Shown: positions 25,201 through 40,200, numbered from the stretch's first letter. The stretch is 64,000 nucleotides of DNA from Pyrrhosoma nymphula (GCA_963573305.1 OY754339.1:14245941-14309940); one strand, 5' to 3'. Program-made: numbers and translations. The notes: generated by a model from the letters alone, not told the origin.

Positions 25201-28200
25201 AACAGACTTCCTGTGACTCGTTTTGCATTGCATCTTCTAAATGTGTGTTTATAGTGCCAAGGAAAATCAAGGGAGCTGCTTCCCTAGAGCTACTGCCACT
25301 GTGTTAATGTCCTCGGGAGCTGACTCTTGGCATGCTTGGCTGAGGAAGCTGAACATCTCTCTATTTATATGTTTTTACAGCCAGAAGGAGGGGGAAAGGG
25401 AATGGTGGGAGGTGGAGGTAACGGGAAATAGAATATTTGTGGAGGGAGAATGAGGGATGGAAGTGACTGCATTTAGGATTGGGGAGGAGGGGGAACAAAT
25501 ATTCATTAATAAAAGTGACTCCTGGCTCAAACATCCTCTTTAGAATTTCCAATTGCTCATGGAAGTTAATCTCCCTTAGTTGTCACAGACACATAAAATA
25601 ACGATATTGCAGTCACTTTTTTGGTCATAATGGCCTGGATCGGAAGTCGAACCATGGGCCTTTGGCTTGCCAAGCCAATGTGCAGACCACTATGCTACCC
25701 AGGGATTGCAATTGCCATGGGATTTAGGATGACTGGGTAGCGTAGTGGTCTGCGCATAGGTCCAGCAAGCCAAAGGCCCGTGCTTTGACTCCTGTTCCAG
25801 GCTGATTTTTTCTCAAGTTGATTTCTACGTATTTCATCGCATTATTTGTGGCAGTCATGAATATCTTCATCTAGTAAATGCTTGGCAAAATTACAAAGGT
25901 GAAATATTAGATGCTTTGAGGTAACATACTAAATGATATCTCATTTGAAATGAAGGTAATTTAATCTTCTACAACTGTAATTTTGAGGACTGCTGTAAAA
26001 CTAAAGGCTGAGCCGAGAGAAGGAAAAGTTTGTCAAAAAAACATTTGCCGAGCTGCTCTACAGTTTCTACCATATTTTTCAAATGCTCCGTTTTCTTTCT
26101 TTTCAGTAGTTTATCAGCTTTTTCCTGCTCTGTCGATATTTTTATATTGTTAATCTAGTTTCCCTTTGAAGCATAATGTATCTGTTATTATTTTTCTCGT
26201 CTATTGCAGCTTTACATTCACCATCGAACCATTCTGCATTCCTTTCTAGTTTAGCTTTGCCAATTGTATCATTTGCTGTTGATAAGAGAGCTTTTTTAAT
26301 TCTTATCCATTGCTTTTCAACAGGATATTCCTCTCTCTCTCTCTCTCCCTCCACATTCCCAGCTTACTTTCTACTTAAATCTTCTTTGTATTTATCGGCT
26401 TGCACAGGATCCCTTAAAATTTTGAAGTTCCATTTCTGTCTTCTAGGGCCATTGGCTTTCTCCAAGGCAGCCAGTCATTCTCTAAAATTTACTTTCACAT
26501 AGTAGTGATCAGAGTCACAGGTTGGTCCTCGTGCCGATCTTACATCTAATATGGAGGTTGAATGTCTCCTAAAAACAAGCACATGATCTATTTGGTTCAC
26601 AATTCCAGTTCCTGGCATTTTCAAGGTACCTTTATGAATACGTTTATGTTCAAAACATGTGCTTTTAATAATTAGGTTGCGTGACTAAGCTAACTGGCAG
26701 AGTAGTCGTCAGTTTTCACTTGTTTCATCATGCAGGGAGTACTTTCCAACTATATTGTGTAAAAAATCTCACTTGCCAATTTTTGCATTGAAGTCTCCGA
26801 GAATGAGAATGGCATTATATTTTGATATTTTCTCGCATTCCTTTTCTAAGTTATCATAGAATGCTTGCTTCTCTTGTTCTGAACTGTCCTCTGTTGGGGC
26901 AAGCGCTGATACGATGTCAATATTTCGAAATTTTCCTTTTAATGTTAGCTTTTATAGTCTCTCACCTAATGGATCAAATTTTATCACACTATTCCTTATA
27001 CTAGAATTGATCATGAAGCCAGTTCCACATAACCCAGTTCTATGGCTGGGACCACTATACACCACTGTAAAATCTTTCTTGTCAATTCTGCCAGATCCTA
27101 CCCATCTCACTTCTTGGAGAGCCATTATATCCAAACTGTATTTAAACATTTCATTGGAAATTTCATTCATCTTTCCTGGTTTCTTCATGGTTCTTACATT
27201 CCAAGTCGCTAGTTTCCGTATACTCATTGTCCGTGTCATCTCCGTGTCCATCATGTCCGTGTCTGACATCTTAATGATCCATCGTGAATCATCCGAGGCA
27301 TATTAGGTTTCATAGCATGTGTAGTTTTTACAGGGTAGAGTTGCTAGCCCCACGCCTTACCCCCATCGTGGAGGACCGGGATTTGTGTTCAGGGTTTACT
27401 CCCCTAGAGAGGTTTGCTTCTCAGCGCATAAGAGCCCCCTCTGCCCTATTGTTGTGAGGCACACTTTGTCTGGTGGTTCAGTCAAGACCTGTCCGGCAAG
27501 GGAGACCCTACAACTAGAGATGGGAAAATTACCGTAATTTACATCTGAGGTAAATTACCACGTGGTAAATTACGGTAATATTCGAAAATTACTGTAATTT
27601 TCCAGTATTTTTCAGTTTTAAGCCTTAAACAGAAAATGTATGGTTAAATAAGAATGCCATTAGAAAAAGGAAGGGGATACGATGTTTAAACCATACCTAA
27701 TGTAACATTAATCTATTACCGTATTTTTCGGTAGATAACGCGAGCGTTATCTACCCAAAAAAGTTAAATTTTGATAAAATAAGAACCTGCACGTAAAACA
27801 TTAGAAAGCGATATAAAGTAGGTACTTCAATCAAATTTAATAATAAAACTGTGGTGAAATTTTAACTCATCATTTATTAAACATTAGATTATTCAAATCC
27901 AAGAAATTCTTCGTCTGAGTCAACATTGAAAGAATCTATTGCGTTTAATATTTCTTTTGGCACTTCTTCTGATTCGATTTCAGATAATGCAACATCATCA
28001 ACATTCTCATTTTCATCATTAATTTCGTCTCCTTTTGCCCTAAGGAAACCATTTCTTACGCAATTGTCACTCACAGCTGCCCAACTTTCGGCAATCCACG
28101 TCACCATATCCTTGTAAGACGGTCTCTTCATCTGCCCCGTTTTGTTGTATTAGTGGATGCCGGCCATCATCCAATTTTCCCACTTAGCACGCAAGTTATC

Positions 28201-31200
28201 TTTAAACGGTTTATTAACTGCAATGTCAAGAGGCTGTAGTTTTTTCGTTAACCCACCTGGGATGACGGCCATTCGAGAATATTTGCTCACAATGCTTTTA
28301 ATTTCTGGCGTTATATGAGCCCTACAAGAATCCAGAACTAACACAGATTTAGGGTTGAAAAATGCCGTTTTCCTTTTCCGCCACACATTATTTAACCAAA
28401 ACTTCATCACCTCGGAATTCATCCAACCTTTTTCATTAGCAGTTACAATGATATCTTTGGAATCACAACCCTTAGGAATGGTCTTTCTTTTAAAAATCAC
28501 CATTGGTGGTAACTTTGAACCACATGCTGTGACGCAGAACACCACAGTGAAGTTCGACCTTTGATGACCTGTCGTGGCTACTGACACCTCTTTCGCTCCC
28601 TTTAAATTCACAGTCCTAGAAGCAGGCAGGTCGAAACTTACGGGAACCTCATCCATATTCCCGAAGTGCTGAAAGTCAACACCACACAAGTTTTCACGAA
28701 GGTATAAACGAAATTTTGCTATTTTAGCTTCCCAGTCGGAAGGCAATTTTTGTCCAACGCTAGTTGATGAGCGAACACTTAAATTGTTCCTTTTCATAAA
28801 CCCAAACACCCAAGATGGGTAAGCTTTAAAATCCTCAATATTATCTTTCTGAGCAATCCTCTTCGACTCTTGCAAAACACGAACTGTCGATATTCTCATA
28901 CCTTTCTCTCTCATTCACAACCCAATCATACAGTTTTTTTTCAACGGTTGGCCACAAACATTTTCTGAACCGCATAGCCCGTTTCCTCTTATGTAAACAT
29001 TTTAGAACTGCTTCGGCCTTTCGCCATTCCCGCACACTACTCTCGCCAACATCAAACTGTCGAGCAGCTTCACGATTCCCTTTCTCCTTCGCAGCTTCTA
29101 TAACTTCCAGCTTGAATTGGGCTGTATAAGATTTCCTCCGGGAAACACTTGCTGCTGCCATGGGTAATTCAATTCTAATTTTAAAAAATAAACGAAATCA
29201 CAAGTTACTTTAGATAAGTACAATAACAAAATATAGATGATGCAACATCATTACAAACAAACATTTGACTTACCTTTCAACCAATTCGCAATGAGAGAAT
29301 GATGTAAACCATTTGAGTTATCCTCCAGAATCACAAACAATTATGCGTAGTTCTTGCCAGCAATACGAAAATAAGGAAATTTTCGGAAATTTTACCACTA
29401 ATAACCCACACTTTCAGAAATCACTCCCAATTCTAACCTCTGGCAGTAACGGTTTGTACTTATTATCTCTACCACTAGGGGCGGGCGAATTCTGAAATTC
29501 ACTGCCTGTGCTGCCAATAAAACAGAACGCGAAGCTGTACTGCGGCTGCTGCAGTAGCATGAATTTCAGACCGGTCGGCAGTGGCTTGGAATTCAATATG
29601 GCCGAATTGCGCGGTTATTTATTATAAGCGATCTTTCAATGCGTTGATTCTTAATGCTAATCCTCATGACATTGATAAAGAGCATGCTAATTGTATTCTA
29701 ATTTTCATTGCCTTGCTACTTAATGCTACTTTATGCTGATTGGTTACTTTCTCTGACGAGAATAAAATTGATTCGCGTCAGCTACCCGAGCATGGAGAAA
29801 AAAACCCTGTGTTATTAAACAAATCTCTGTTATAATTAACACTATCAAATTTATAGTAAGCAATTTGAATCTTGGGCTTATAAAAAAGTCTTAGAATATA
29901 TTTTTCAAGCCCTGGATTTTCTTCATGGCCAGTCGTACGAAGCGTTTCCAAGAGTGATATCGAAAATTAGGAAAATATACGGGTTGTTGAGGATTGCATC
30001 GCAGAATATTTTCCCTAACAATTAAATATATGCGACAAATTACGTTTCCCGACAATTATTATACATGCCAGTGTTATGCTAAGGTACCATTCTAGTAAGA
30101 GGCTGTATAATTACGTGTACCTACCACATTATTCATGAAACTAAATTAATTTTTGATACCTAATTTCACAATTCGCTTTTGCGCGTTATCTATACATAAA
30201 AAAGAATGCCGAAAAAGTTAAAGTGCACGTAATACAATAGGTGCGTGTTATCTACCGAAAAATACGGTATATATTTTTAAAATTGTAAAAAGAAATACAG
30301 CAGCAACACGCAATCTGGCTTTCTTTTGTCAAAGTATGAGAAATTTTCAAGAAGAATATTCTACTATGTAATAATTACTCAATAATGTTATAATTTAAGT
30401 AAAATATTCCAAAAATGAGTTGTATATGCCTCAATTTATAATTAAACACATTGGAAATGTGGACTTGGCTTAAAAGAACATGTTGGGAATTTATCTGTAT
30501 GAAAAATTATCTCAAAAAGAGGTGAATTATCTAGAAAATTACCCAAAATTACGGTAATTTTCAAGGGGTGCGGTAAATTACGAAAAATACCATGGTAATT
30601 TACAAAAATTACCGTGGTTAATTTCAAAGTGTCCCATCTCTAGCCCTACCAGTAGTTAAACTACCACCGGCATAGCTCTTGGCATAATAACCACACGCAA
30701 TCCTCACCGCCAGGCACATAAGGTGCCTTCGAAAAGGCAGTGCCTCAAGGGGAGGAAATATTATCTTCAGTATGCAAAAAAAAGTAATAAAATTTACGAT
30801 GTTCAAAGTGGGACATATGGGTCAATTGGCCCACCCATTAGGTTTCAAGGTATCATTTTTCTTAGAGCTTCTAAAGTACGTCAAAGATAATAGTGCAGTT
30901 CACAGATATGTAGCCTATCAGTAAGCATGTTCTATGCCATTTGCGGAAGGGAAACATAAGACCAAAGAATCCAGAATGGTGAAAAAGTTGTTTACTAATA
31001 ATTTTTTTCTAAGCCAAATTAATACCTATATTACCACTGAGCTACTGCCTTGGATGGTCTTTAGTGTTATGTTCTGTAATTGTAGTTGTCATCTTTATTT
31101 GATCTCTAATTAAATTGTTTAAGTATGTGCATTGTCTGTTAAAGGATTAAATTTTTCAGTTCATATCATATTCAGTAGTTCGAAGAAATTGGTGGGCTTA

Positions 31201-34200
31201 ATTCGGGGTTCGATGGTCTTAATTAAGAAAAAATTTATCACAATGAAAGATTATGGTGTTGTTTTGACATGATGGTTATTGAATAGTCATTTTTTTTGTC
31301 TTAGGAAGTCACATGAAAATTCTTAGAAGTGTAACATAATATATATTGCACACAGTTTTATGCTAACCAATCATTATTGTTGTAATTGATCTATTCAGGT
31401 TGCAGACTGCTGTTGAGAAAATGACGTCCAAGAGAGCTCTTATCGTAAAAGTGGAAGGACTTAAACAGAAACAAGCATATTTAATGTATCAAGCTGCCGA
31501 CCGAGATCTCAAAACGGTAATTTTCTGTAGTTATATTTATTTCAATGGAAAGAGCTGTCAAATATAATCTAGCTGTTGAATTAGATAGCTGATGATCAGG
31601 GAAGCGCTTTGGAATTGCTATATATGTATCTTTGGAGATTGCTACGAGAATTTTTATTCTGAACCTCTTATGTTTTTTGGAATATATTGCTGGCAAACCG
31701 CTATGCATTTAAATAGAACAATAATTTCGTCCACTCTGTCATCGTCGGTACTCTTAAGGCCTGTAAAGTTTCGAACATTTTTCATTGAGAACATCAAAAG
31801 GAGTTGTTTTCTTACAGAGTCTATTGTAACTTTCATCATTCCTGTTCTGTTCATTCTCATTGTTTGTGAAATGTAAAAATCTAAGGATATGTAATTATCT
31901 ATAGTGTGCAATTGCATTACCATAGGGTCATTCCACGTCTAGTGGTATAGTTTTAGAGAAGTGCCCCGCTCGACCATCTCGGATATAATGAAATTTTGTG
32001 TGAATATTTGTACATACCTTTAATGAAAATGTGCTAATTTTTAGGTCCGTTTGTGAAATACTTTTGGAGATATAGCCAATTGTGTGACCCCATGTCACGA
32101 CCACCTGACACATGAATGTGAAATTTTCGCTACTTTGAGACAGCATATCTCTGTAGCCTTCTTGCCGAAACAAATAATACGTACCTATCATTGTACAACG
32201 TTTAGTGCTCTGTTAAATGAAAATGACTATAGCATTTTCTCAAAGCGTACCGAGTAGGTAAAATGTAGCAAAGTCGGCCTCAGAAATTAGATCTCCAAAA
32301 AAATTTCAAACTTTAGTGTGCTCTGTCTCTTTCAAGAATTGTTCACTGGATATAAAATACCTTTTACAATATTTCCATGTTTGTGAGTTTTTGATAGCGT
32401 AGTTTCAAACACCTAGCTTTTTTCGTTAGTTTACAAATCACGTCTAAAGTTCACGACTTTAGTAAAAAGGTCAAAAATAGGGTGTTTTCAACCAGTTTCT
32501 GCAAAAAAACTACCTTCTACAAATGCTGTTAAACCTATCTCATCACATAGAGCATATTTTTAAGCCTCTAGTAAAGTGAATTTAATTACAGTGAAATCTC
32601 TACCTAACGAACTCCCGATAAACGAAGAACTCCGATGAACGAACAAATGCTATTGGTCCCGCCAAATTCCTATTTAAATGCATTGGTAAATACCTGTAAT
32701 GAACGAACTCCTGCTCTACGAAAACTCCCGATAAACGAAATGAAAGATTAGCCCTATATAATAATATTTACCTCTTCTTAACGTATTTAAAAAAAAAAGG
32801 CTAATTTTGAATATTTTGCGAGGTTTTTGCCGTTTTTGCTGCTTTGAAAGTGACTAGGACCAATCAGAGACTCCGTACAAACAAGCCAATCAGAAAGGTC
32901 CTTGTTGTTTTTCCAGTTAATTGCATTTCCGGTATTTTGCGTCAGTTTAGCGGCGTGGTTAGTGATTTGGCCGGCGTTCTTGAGTTTTACTGCGGTTCAT
33001 CATCGTGAGTTTATAATTTCAATCTTTCCGAGTGAAAACTGGTTGCTCTCGAGTGTTACTGCGGTTCAATTTCGTGAGATTGGGATGCAGAATTGGGACT
33101 GTCCAAGTGTTAAAAATATTTTTGGTTGGTAATGAAAAGAATGGAACTTATAGGTTGGCAGCGCAAGTCACGCGAAGTGATTTTCATTTCTTTTTTTTGT
33201 GAACTGGATTGTAATTTGAATTTGTGACAGTTAGAAGTGTTGTACCAAAATGACCTGGTCACGTGAATAAAATCTCATTAAAGTTAACCGGACGTTTTTT
33301 TTCTTTCGCTAAAACTACGGACCTCAACACCAAGAACATAACAATCAGCTGGTAGAATACTTAAATGAATAATTACAATCTTTGCGAGCGAAGCCTGGTT
33401 TTTCCGTAAGTGTCAATTATTACGTCTGGTTTTCTACTTATTTTCAAGGTAAGTTCGTAATTTATTCTCCACGCTTTTGCAAAAATTGTTATCCATTCTG
33501 GATTTATAAAATGTCAAATGTTGACTTTCATATCGCGGGCTCGAAAATTTCTTTAGTATATTTGAAACACATCTACTGCAATGAAATCTCGTTCAGTGGT
33601 CATTTACGTTGTGCGCATTCCTAAATATTTTTATTGCTGTAATAACATGCATTTTAAAGCATTTTTTTGAATTCGAACGTTTCAAATGTGATAATTGTTT
33701 TTTTTGCTCGCCGCCATCTTGAAAATAATTCTCGAAAAAAAGTAGCTGGCGGAACAAAAACCAAAATATATCGTGCTGTATTTACAGAGCAGTTCTCAAA
33801 AACCTTCAATGCACCGCGGATGTGACCGTGTTAAGTTGAAAGTGGCGGCTTAAGAAACTACTATAATTAATTCTAGCGTGTTTGTGATGCATTGGGCGGG
33901 AGGTTAAGGCCAGGTTACGATTGGCGTCAACGCCTACTTCACCCTCGAGCTGAATACACAGGTTCCAACCCACTACTACAATTATCACAGCAATTACGAG
34001 TTGATAATACTCGTACTCGTCCATGTTCTCGCTCTGTTGTACATAGTAAACAAATCAACACATGTTGGCGATCGGCTGCATGTAAACATCTGCATCCAAG
34101 CAAAGATGAATGAAGGCGACCAATGTTTACCGACGCACATTCTAGCTGACGGCGATCGTAACAGGATGGCGTCAACGCGAAAACAATTCATGGTTAAAGT

Positions 34201-37200
34201 TTGACGTTCATGCCAACTATAAATCGGCCTTTAGAAATCGCAGTAAATGGTATAATTAGCAGGACTTGCTGAAAGACCTGTTCGTTGTTATTCCACGGTT
34301 TTTTATAAGGCATGGGAGCAGTAAGTATAAAAGTATGCGATCTTCTGTGGAAATGTTACCTTTAATTGAGTTCTGCAAACCACATTCCCTGAAATTCAAG
34401 GTACATACATACGAGAAGTGGATTATTTACGTTGCCCCTGGAGTGATGCAACGTGCAAAACACCTCCGACGAACGAACTCCCGATGAACGAACTGGAAAT
34501 TTTTCGGTCCCTTGAATTTCGCTAAGTAGAGGTTATACTGTAGCTAACATGGACACATAATGGCCTGGCAAGGAGATACTAAAAAAACTAGCAGAGATTG
34601 TGTTCAGAGTGAGGGGAATCCAAGGCCAAGGATTGTTGTTAGATACTCCTCAGATAAGGAAGGGCCAGCCAGCACGTCAAAAGGGGTATGTGTTGAGAGA
34701 TAAATAGTCCTGACATCATTACGCACCCCAACCATCATCATAGAAGAAGCACGACCACGCGAGATAGACAGAAACAGGTTGGGTGAAGGGCCTTGGGACT
34801 GTTTACGTTTGGGCTGCCGAGGAGATTCGTGATGACAAGAGACTAATTTCAAATGCGATAACGGATGCATAGCACATGGCAGAGTGTGATTCGTTCCTTT
34901 GACTTCAGCTGGAGGGTCACCCTGAGTGCCTGAGAAAAATATGAGCGCTTACTCGGTGATGAAAGCGATAATATGCTGAATTGAAACAAAGAGTTTCTTG
35001 GTGGTTCCTAAAGGGACCTCTCGGCCATTCACAAAAACATTTGGTGGTCCCTTTAGGAATTGCTCAGCCGATAAAGGTTAAATGGTAGCGGATGCCATAA
35101 ATATTAGATGTTATTTGGCCATAAGTATTTAATTAGATGTTATTTGGCCAACTACCACCGTCACTGTGGCAAAAAGGTTAACATTTACTGTATTTACTCG
35201 TGTAAGCTGCGCACCTTTTTTCAGAAAATGCCAGTGAAAAAATGGGGGTGCGCGGCTTACACGTAACCTCCAGATTTTCATGTAAGCCGCGCACCATTTT
35301 ACCTCAAATTCCTGTGGTTAGTTTCTCCAAAGTCGTTAGTTTCTCCAAAATGAATATATCGATGTGAGGTTATCGATAGAAGTATGGTGTGGTAGTAAAC
35401 CTGTAAAGTATTCTGAAGTAATTAAAAATACAATTATCGTGTATCAATTTCTGAGCATACAACAATACTTTAAGAAAGGTTATATCAGAAACGCCACGTG
35501 ACAAAGCACTTAACCTGTATAGATCATACATAAGATAACATATTTTAGGACTGATATGTATTCAAATCTGTATCTACATAGTATCCTGGAAGCTGTCGCA
35601 AGGGGGTGTGAGGCCTTTAAATCTTTTCAAAATTGTAATCGGAGTTTGTTTTGGTATCACGTATCTGTAGCAACATTTCTCACGTAATAGATAGCTCCTT
35701 TTGTGTACACATTAAAGCTACGTTGTAAAAACATGACAAAGTATTTGTTACGTAGTGGCAAGACTCGTATGCTCAGAGATTGTACCTTCTTACTATACAT
35801 GCTTTTCTCTTCGTGCTATCAGCTCCATGCGTGAGAGGAGTAAACGAGTTTGAGTCATTTGGCACTTTAAAATAATTTGCAGTTTCCACTCTAAAAATGA
35901 ATTCTGAAGTGAAATTGCGATCGTATCCTATGAGTATAAAACTAGATATTATAAGCAATGCCCAAAAAATAGGAAATCGAGCTGCAGGAAGGAATTATGG
36001 TGTATCTAAATCGTGCATCAGAGACTGGAGGAAGGTGAAGAAAAAACTGCAATCTGCAAGAAAATGTGTGAGAGCTTTTAGGGGTAAAAGTGAAAAATAC
36101 CCTGAACGAGATAAGCGACTGGCTTCATACATATTTGATTGACGACAGTATGCTTATGCCGTGTCAACAGAAATGTGCCAGGTGAAAGCAAGAGAAATAG
36201 CGAGAGAATTATGTGTTGCTCCGTCAGACTTTAAGGCGAGCGGAGGATGGTTACAATGATTTTTTATAAGAAGCAAACTCAATTAGGAGAAGGACGACGA
36301 TTTCCCAGCGCTTACCTGATGCATATGAAGATAAGCTGGAGAGCTTTCAGAGGTGTGTAATTCAGCTGAGGAAAAAACATTGCTACTTATTGGGACAAAT
36401 TGGAAATGCAGACTAAACACCAGTGTACTTCGAGATGCCATCAGAAACAACTGTAAATGAAATTGGCCAGAAGTCTGTGCAAGTACGAAGTGGTGGTTAT
36501 GAAAAACAGCGCTGTACAGTGATGTTGACAGCACTGGCAGATGGGAAAAAACTCCCATCTTTTGTTATTTTCAAATGAAAAACTCTACCCAAGAAAGTGA
36601 TATTTCCAGCCGGTATAATAGTTTGTGCAAGAAAATAGTTGGATGGACTTAGATTAGATGGACCATGGTCTTAGATTGGATTAAATGTGTGTGGGAATCC
36701 CGTCCTGGTGCCTTACTATGGCTGCGGAGCATGTTAGTACCCAACAGTTATCGTGTGCATCTTAAAGAACAAAGACTGCAAGAGGGAAAGACTGACCAGA
36801 TGACAATTCCAGGTGGCATGACATCTATGTTGCAGCCAATAGATGTTTGCATAAATAGGCCATTCAAAGCGAACATGAAGAGCCTGTACAGAGAGTGGAT
36901 GGCAAGCACTATACATGAAGAAACTCCCACGGGAAAAATAAAAAGACCAGAGTTGACGCATATTTGTCAGTGGATTTTGGCATCATGGAAGATGATTCCA
37001 GAGGATTTAGTCGTAGAAAGCTTTAAGAAATGTTGCATTTCAAATGACATGGACGGTAATGAAGACAGCAAGGTGTGGGACAGTGAAAGTTAGGACGTGA
37101 TTTTCTCAGATCTTAGTAGCAGTGATGAAAACTAAAAATGAGAACTATTATGATATAAATATTCATTAGTGATTCACGATTCTATTTCGACGAATGTGTT

Positions 37201-40200
37201 TTTCTTTAGTTTAATAGAATTATAACTGCCATTACATTGAGTTTAGTTTTTCCGTGTGTTTCCAAGACGTTCCGGTGTTTTTAAATCGCCCCAGCCCACA
37301 GCTACTGCGAAGAAAGCAGACGAGACCACCGCTATCAGGTATGGATGGCATTCTGCTTTTATTTGTTGATTCACCAGCGGATTTCCGTAATCGAATGATC
37401 ACAAGTTGAAATTGTAAATAGTTCTCCAATTATTTTAGTTGGATATTTAATTTCGAACAGATGCCATTTTTATAGCTAGATGATGTGATTGTATACAACT
37501 GTGATTACTGTGTGATGTTAGGAGAAAAGGATGCACAATAAAATGGGGTGTGTATCATGACGATATTAAAACGTAACGCAATAAATTCATGAGAAAGATG
37601 TACATCAAAACTTAACTTTGGCACAGAATTTCTATTAAAGAACGCGCATTCATGTTATGACAAATTGATGCAGGCTCAAGGGCAAAACATTGATTTTTTG
37701 ATAAAAATAATTTTTTTCCTCACGAGCCTGCCCAAAATTGGGGATGCGCGGGATACACGAGGGCGCGGCAAACACGCGTAAATACGGTGTGTTAACTCGT
37801 GTTCTCATACTTCGCAGCGATCTTTTTCTTATTTCTTGTAACTCATGCACTAATGCCATTCATCTTGCGTTTTTAGTTACTTCACCTTTTGTTTTATGTA
37901 ATGTGCAATTACTTTCAGCAGTCATGAGGAAACTTATTTTAAAATGGCAAACAAGTGTGCGAGATTATAATCGTTATCATTGGAAGAAAAATATCAACAT
38001 TTTGCAAAGAGTTGACTCTAATACGGGCACTCGCGTGTCCCTGTCCAAAGAACTTGATATACCAAGTTCAACGTGGAACACAACTGTAAAAACCCGTAAA
38101 TGTATAGGGAAAAGTGCTAAGGACTGTGGCTCTATTGGTAAAAGGCGTAAGTACATTAAATACTCCAAGTGTGATGAACTTGAAGAAATATTGAAGACAT
38201 GGTTTCAGTTCTCCAGAGCAGCAGGCAGTGGCGAATACATGGAGGGGGGGGCCAGGGGCCCAGCCCGTATAGCCAGCATAAGGCCGCATAGCCAGCATAA
38301 CCACTGCGAGAGGCGCTCAGCGCATGCGGGGATACCTAAACTACTACCAGTCTTGCCCCTGTCCCCCCTCCCCCCAGAGTGATAACCTATATTCGGCAAT
38401 GGCAGCAAGTACCTACCTATTTTCCGATTAGTGGATTTTTGTAAAAAGAAAAGGCACTACATGCAGGAGCAAGACGAGGCATCAAATCCCGCCATCTATG
38501 ACATTTGAAGGCAAGAAAGATGGCCACTGGTGCACTTCAACTGGCGACCCTGCAAGCGTGGTTGATGTTAAATATGGATAAAAAACATGCTTAAATATGA
38601 TGTATGAATGCTGATTTATTAGGTTTTCTAAAAAAACATAATCATTCATTTGATGGTAGCACATTACATCAATAGAACTGCTGAAAAGTATTTATGCCGA
38701 ATATTTTAATGCTTGCGATTGGAATTGTTATCGAATGGAACGTAGAATGGTACTAAGAAGCCGTATTAGCTTTTTAAACAGTACATTTAAAATGTAGCAA
38801 ATGCCATAAATATATTTAATTAGATGTCATTTGGCCAACTACCACTGTCATTTTGGCTAAAAGTTTAAAATTTATGTTAACTCTTGTTCTCATACTTCGC
38901 AGTGACCTTTTTCTTATTTCTCGTAACTCACACACTAATGACATTAATCTTGCGTTTTTAGTTACTTCCCCTTTTGTTGTATTTAATGTGCAATTACTTA
39001 CGGCAGTAGTCAGGAAACGTATTTTAAAATGGCAAACAAGCGTGCAAGATAATTGTCAACTAAGATCAACAAAAGACAAAATCACATTTTGCAAAGAGAA
39101 TTGACTCTAATACGGGCACTCGCGTGTCCCTGGCCAAAGAACTTGATATACCAAGTTCAACGTGGAACACAAATGTAAAAACCCATAAATGTATAGAGAA
39201 AAGTGCCAAGGACTGCGGCCCTATTGGAAAAAGGCGTAAATACATTAAATATCCCAAATATGATGAACTTGAAGAAATATTGAAGACATGGGTTCAGTCT
39301 TCATATAATCCCCCCCCCCTGAAATAAGGCCGCATAACCACTGCAAGAGGCACTTGGCGCATGCGGGGATACCTTAACTTCGTCTGGTCCTATATTCGCC
39401 ATGTATAGTGATATCCTATATTCGCCACTGACTTATACCAACTAGTGGAGTTTTGTAGAAAGAAAAGGCACTACATGAAGGAGCAAGACCAGGCATTGAT
39501 GACTTCAAAGAATCAAATGGCTGGATAGACCATTTCAAAAGTCAATACATATAAATATTGTCTATAAAACCATTTGTGGTGAATCTGAAAGTGTACACTA
39601 CATTGATCCTGAAACAGTTTCTCCTTGCAAGTGCACATCTTTGCATAATCATGTTGATGGTAATGTGCTTAAAGACATTTTTAATGTGGATGAGACAGGT
39701 CTTTTTTTGTAAATAATGCCACTAAAGACCCTATAGACTTCAAAGGGGACCCTTGTCATGGGCCCAAGCACAGCAAAGGTCGCCTGACTGTTTTCTTAGG
39801 AGCTAATCCAGATGGCATTGAGAGACTGAAGCCCTTTGTTTGGAAAGTCTAAAAATCCACATTGTTTTAAAAACATTAAGACCTTGCCTACAACCTATGC
39901 AGCCAACACAGAGGCACGGATGACATAGACTATTGTTGAAGAACAAATGCATGCCCTTGATCCCTTGATGCAAAGATAAATATATGTAGGTAGAGACCAT
40001 CTCAAATCAAGTTGAATTGAAATATGAGAATACTTTTAATTTTTGTTTACTTTTGTTTATTCATTTATTTATGTTATTCATTCATTTATTTAAGCCTGCG
40101 ATCATTCTTCATTTATTTATGTCTTTATTGGTTGACCCATCAAATATTAAACATCACCTGTGAAATAAAATAATTTAACATTAGGCTATAATTTTGCTTC

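Larger units (their letters stand above)
27514..30643. mobile_element. hAT-like element inserted in the LINE leader (8-bp TSD)
   Basis: Ends CTAGAGATGGG and CCCATCTCTAG. The flanks CCCTACAA (27506-27513) and CCCTACCA (30644-30651) are an 8-bp duplication with one change. Near both ends many ATTACCGTAATTT-like motifs alternate in both directions. Its own sequence is only about 27514-27718 and 30268-30643; the rest is the inserted pogo element. No transposase of its own. Confidence 0.82.

Noticed and set aside
31924..32250. GGGTCATTCCACGTC as the terminus of a complete DNA transposon.
   Set aside because: No inverted second end was found on either side of the Tigger-like insertion.
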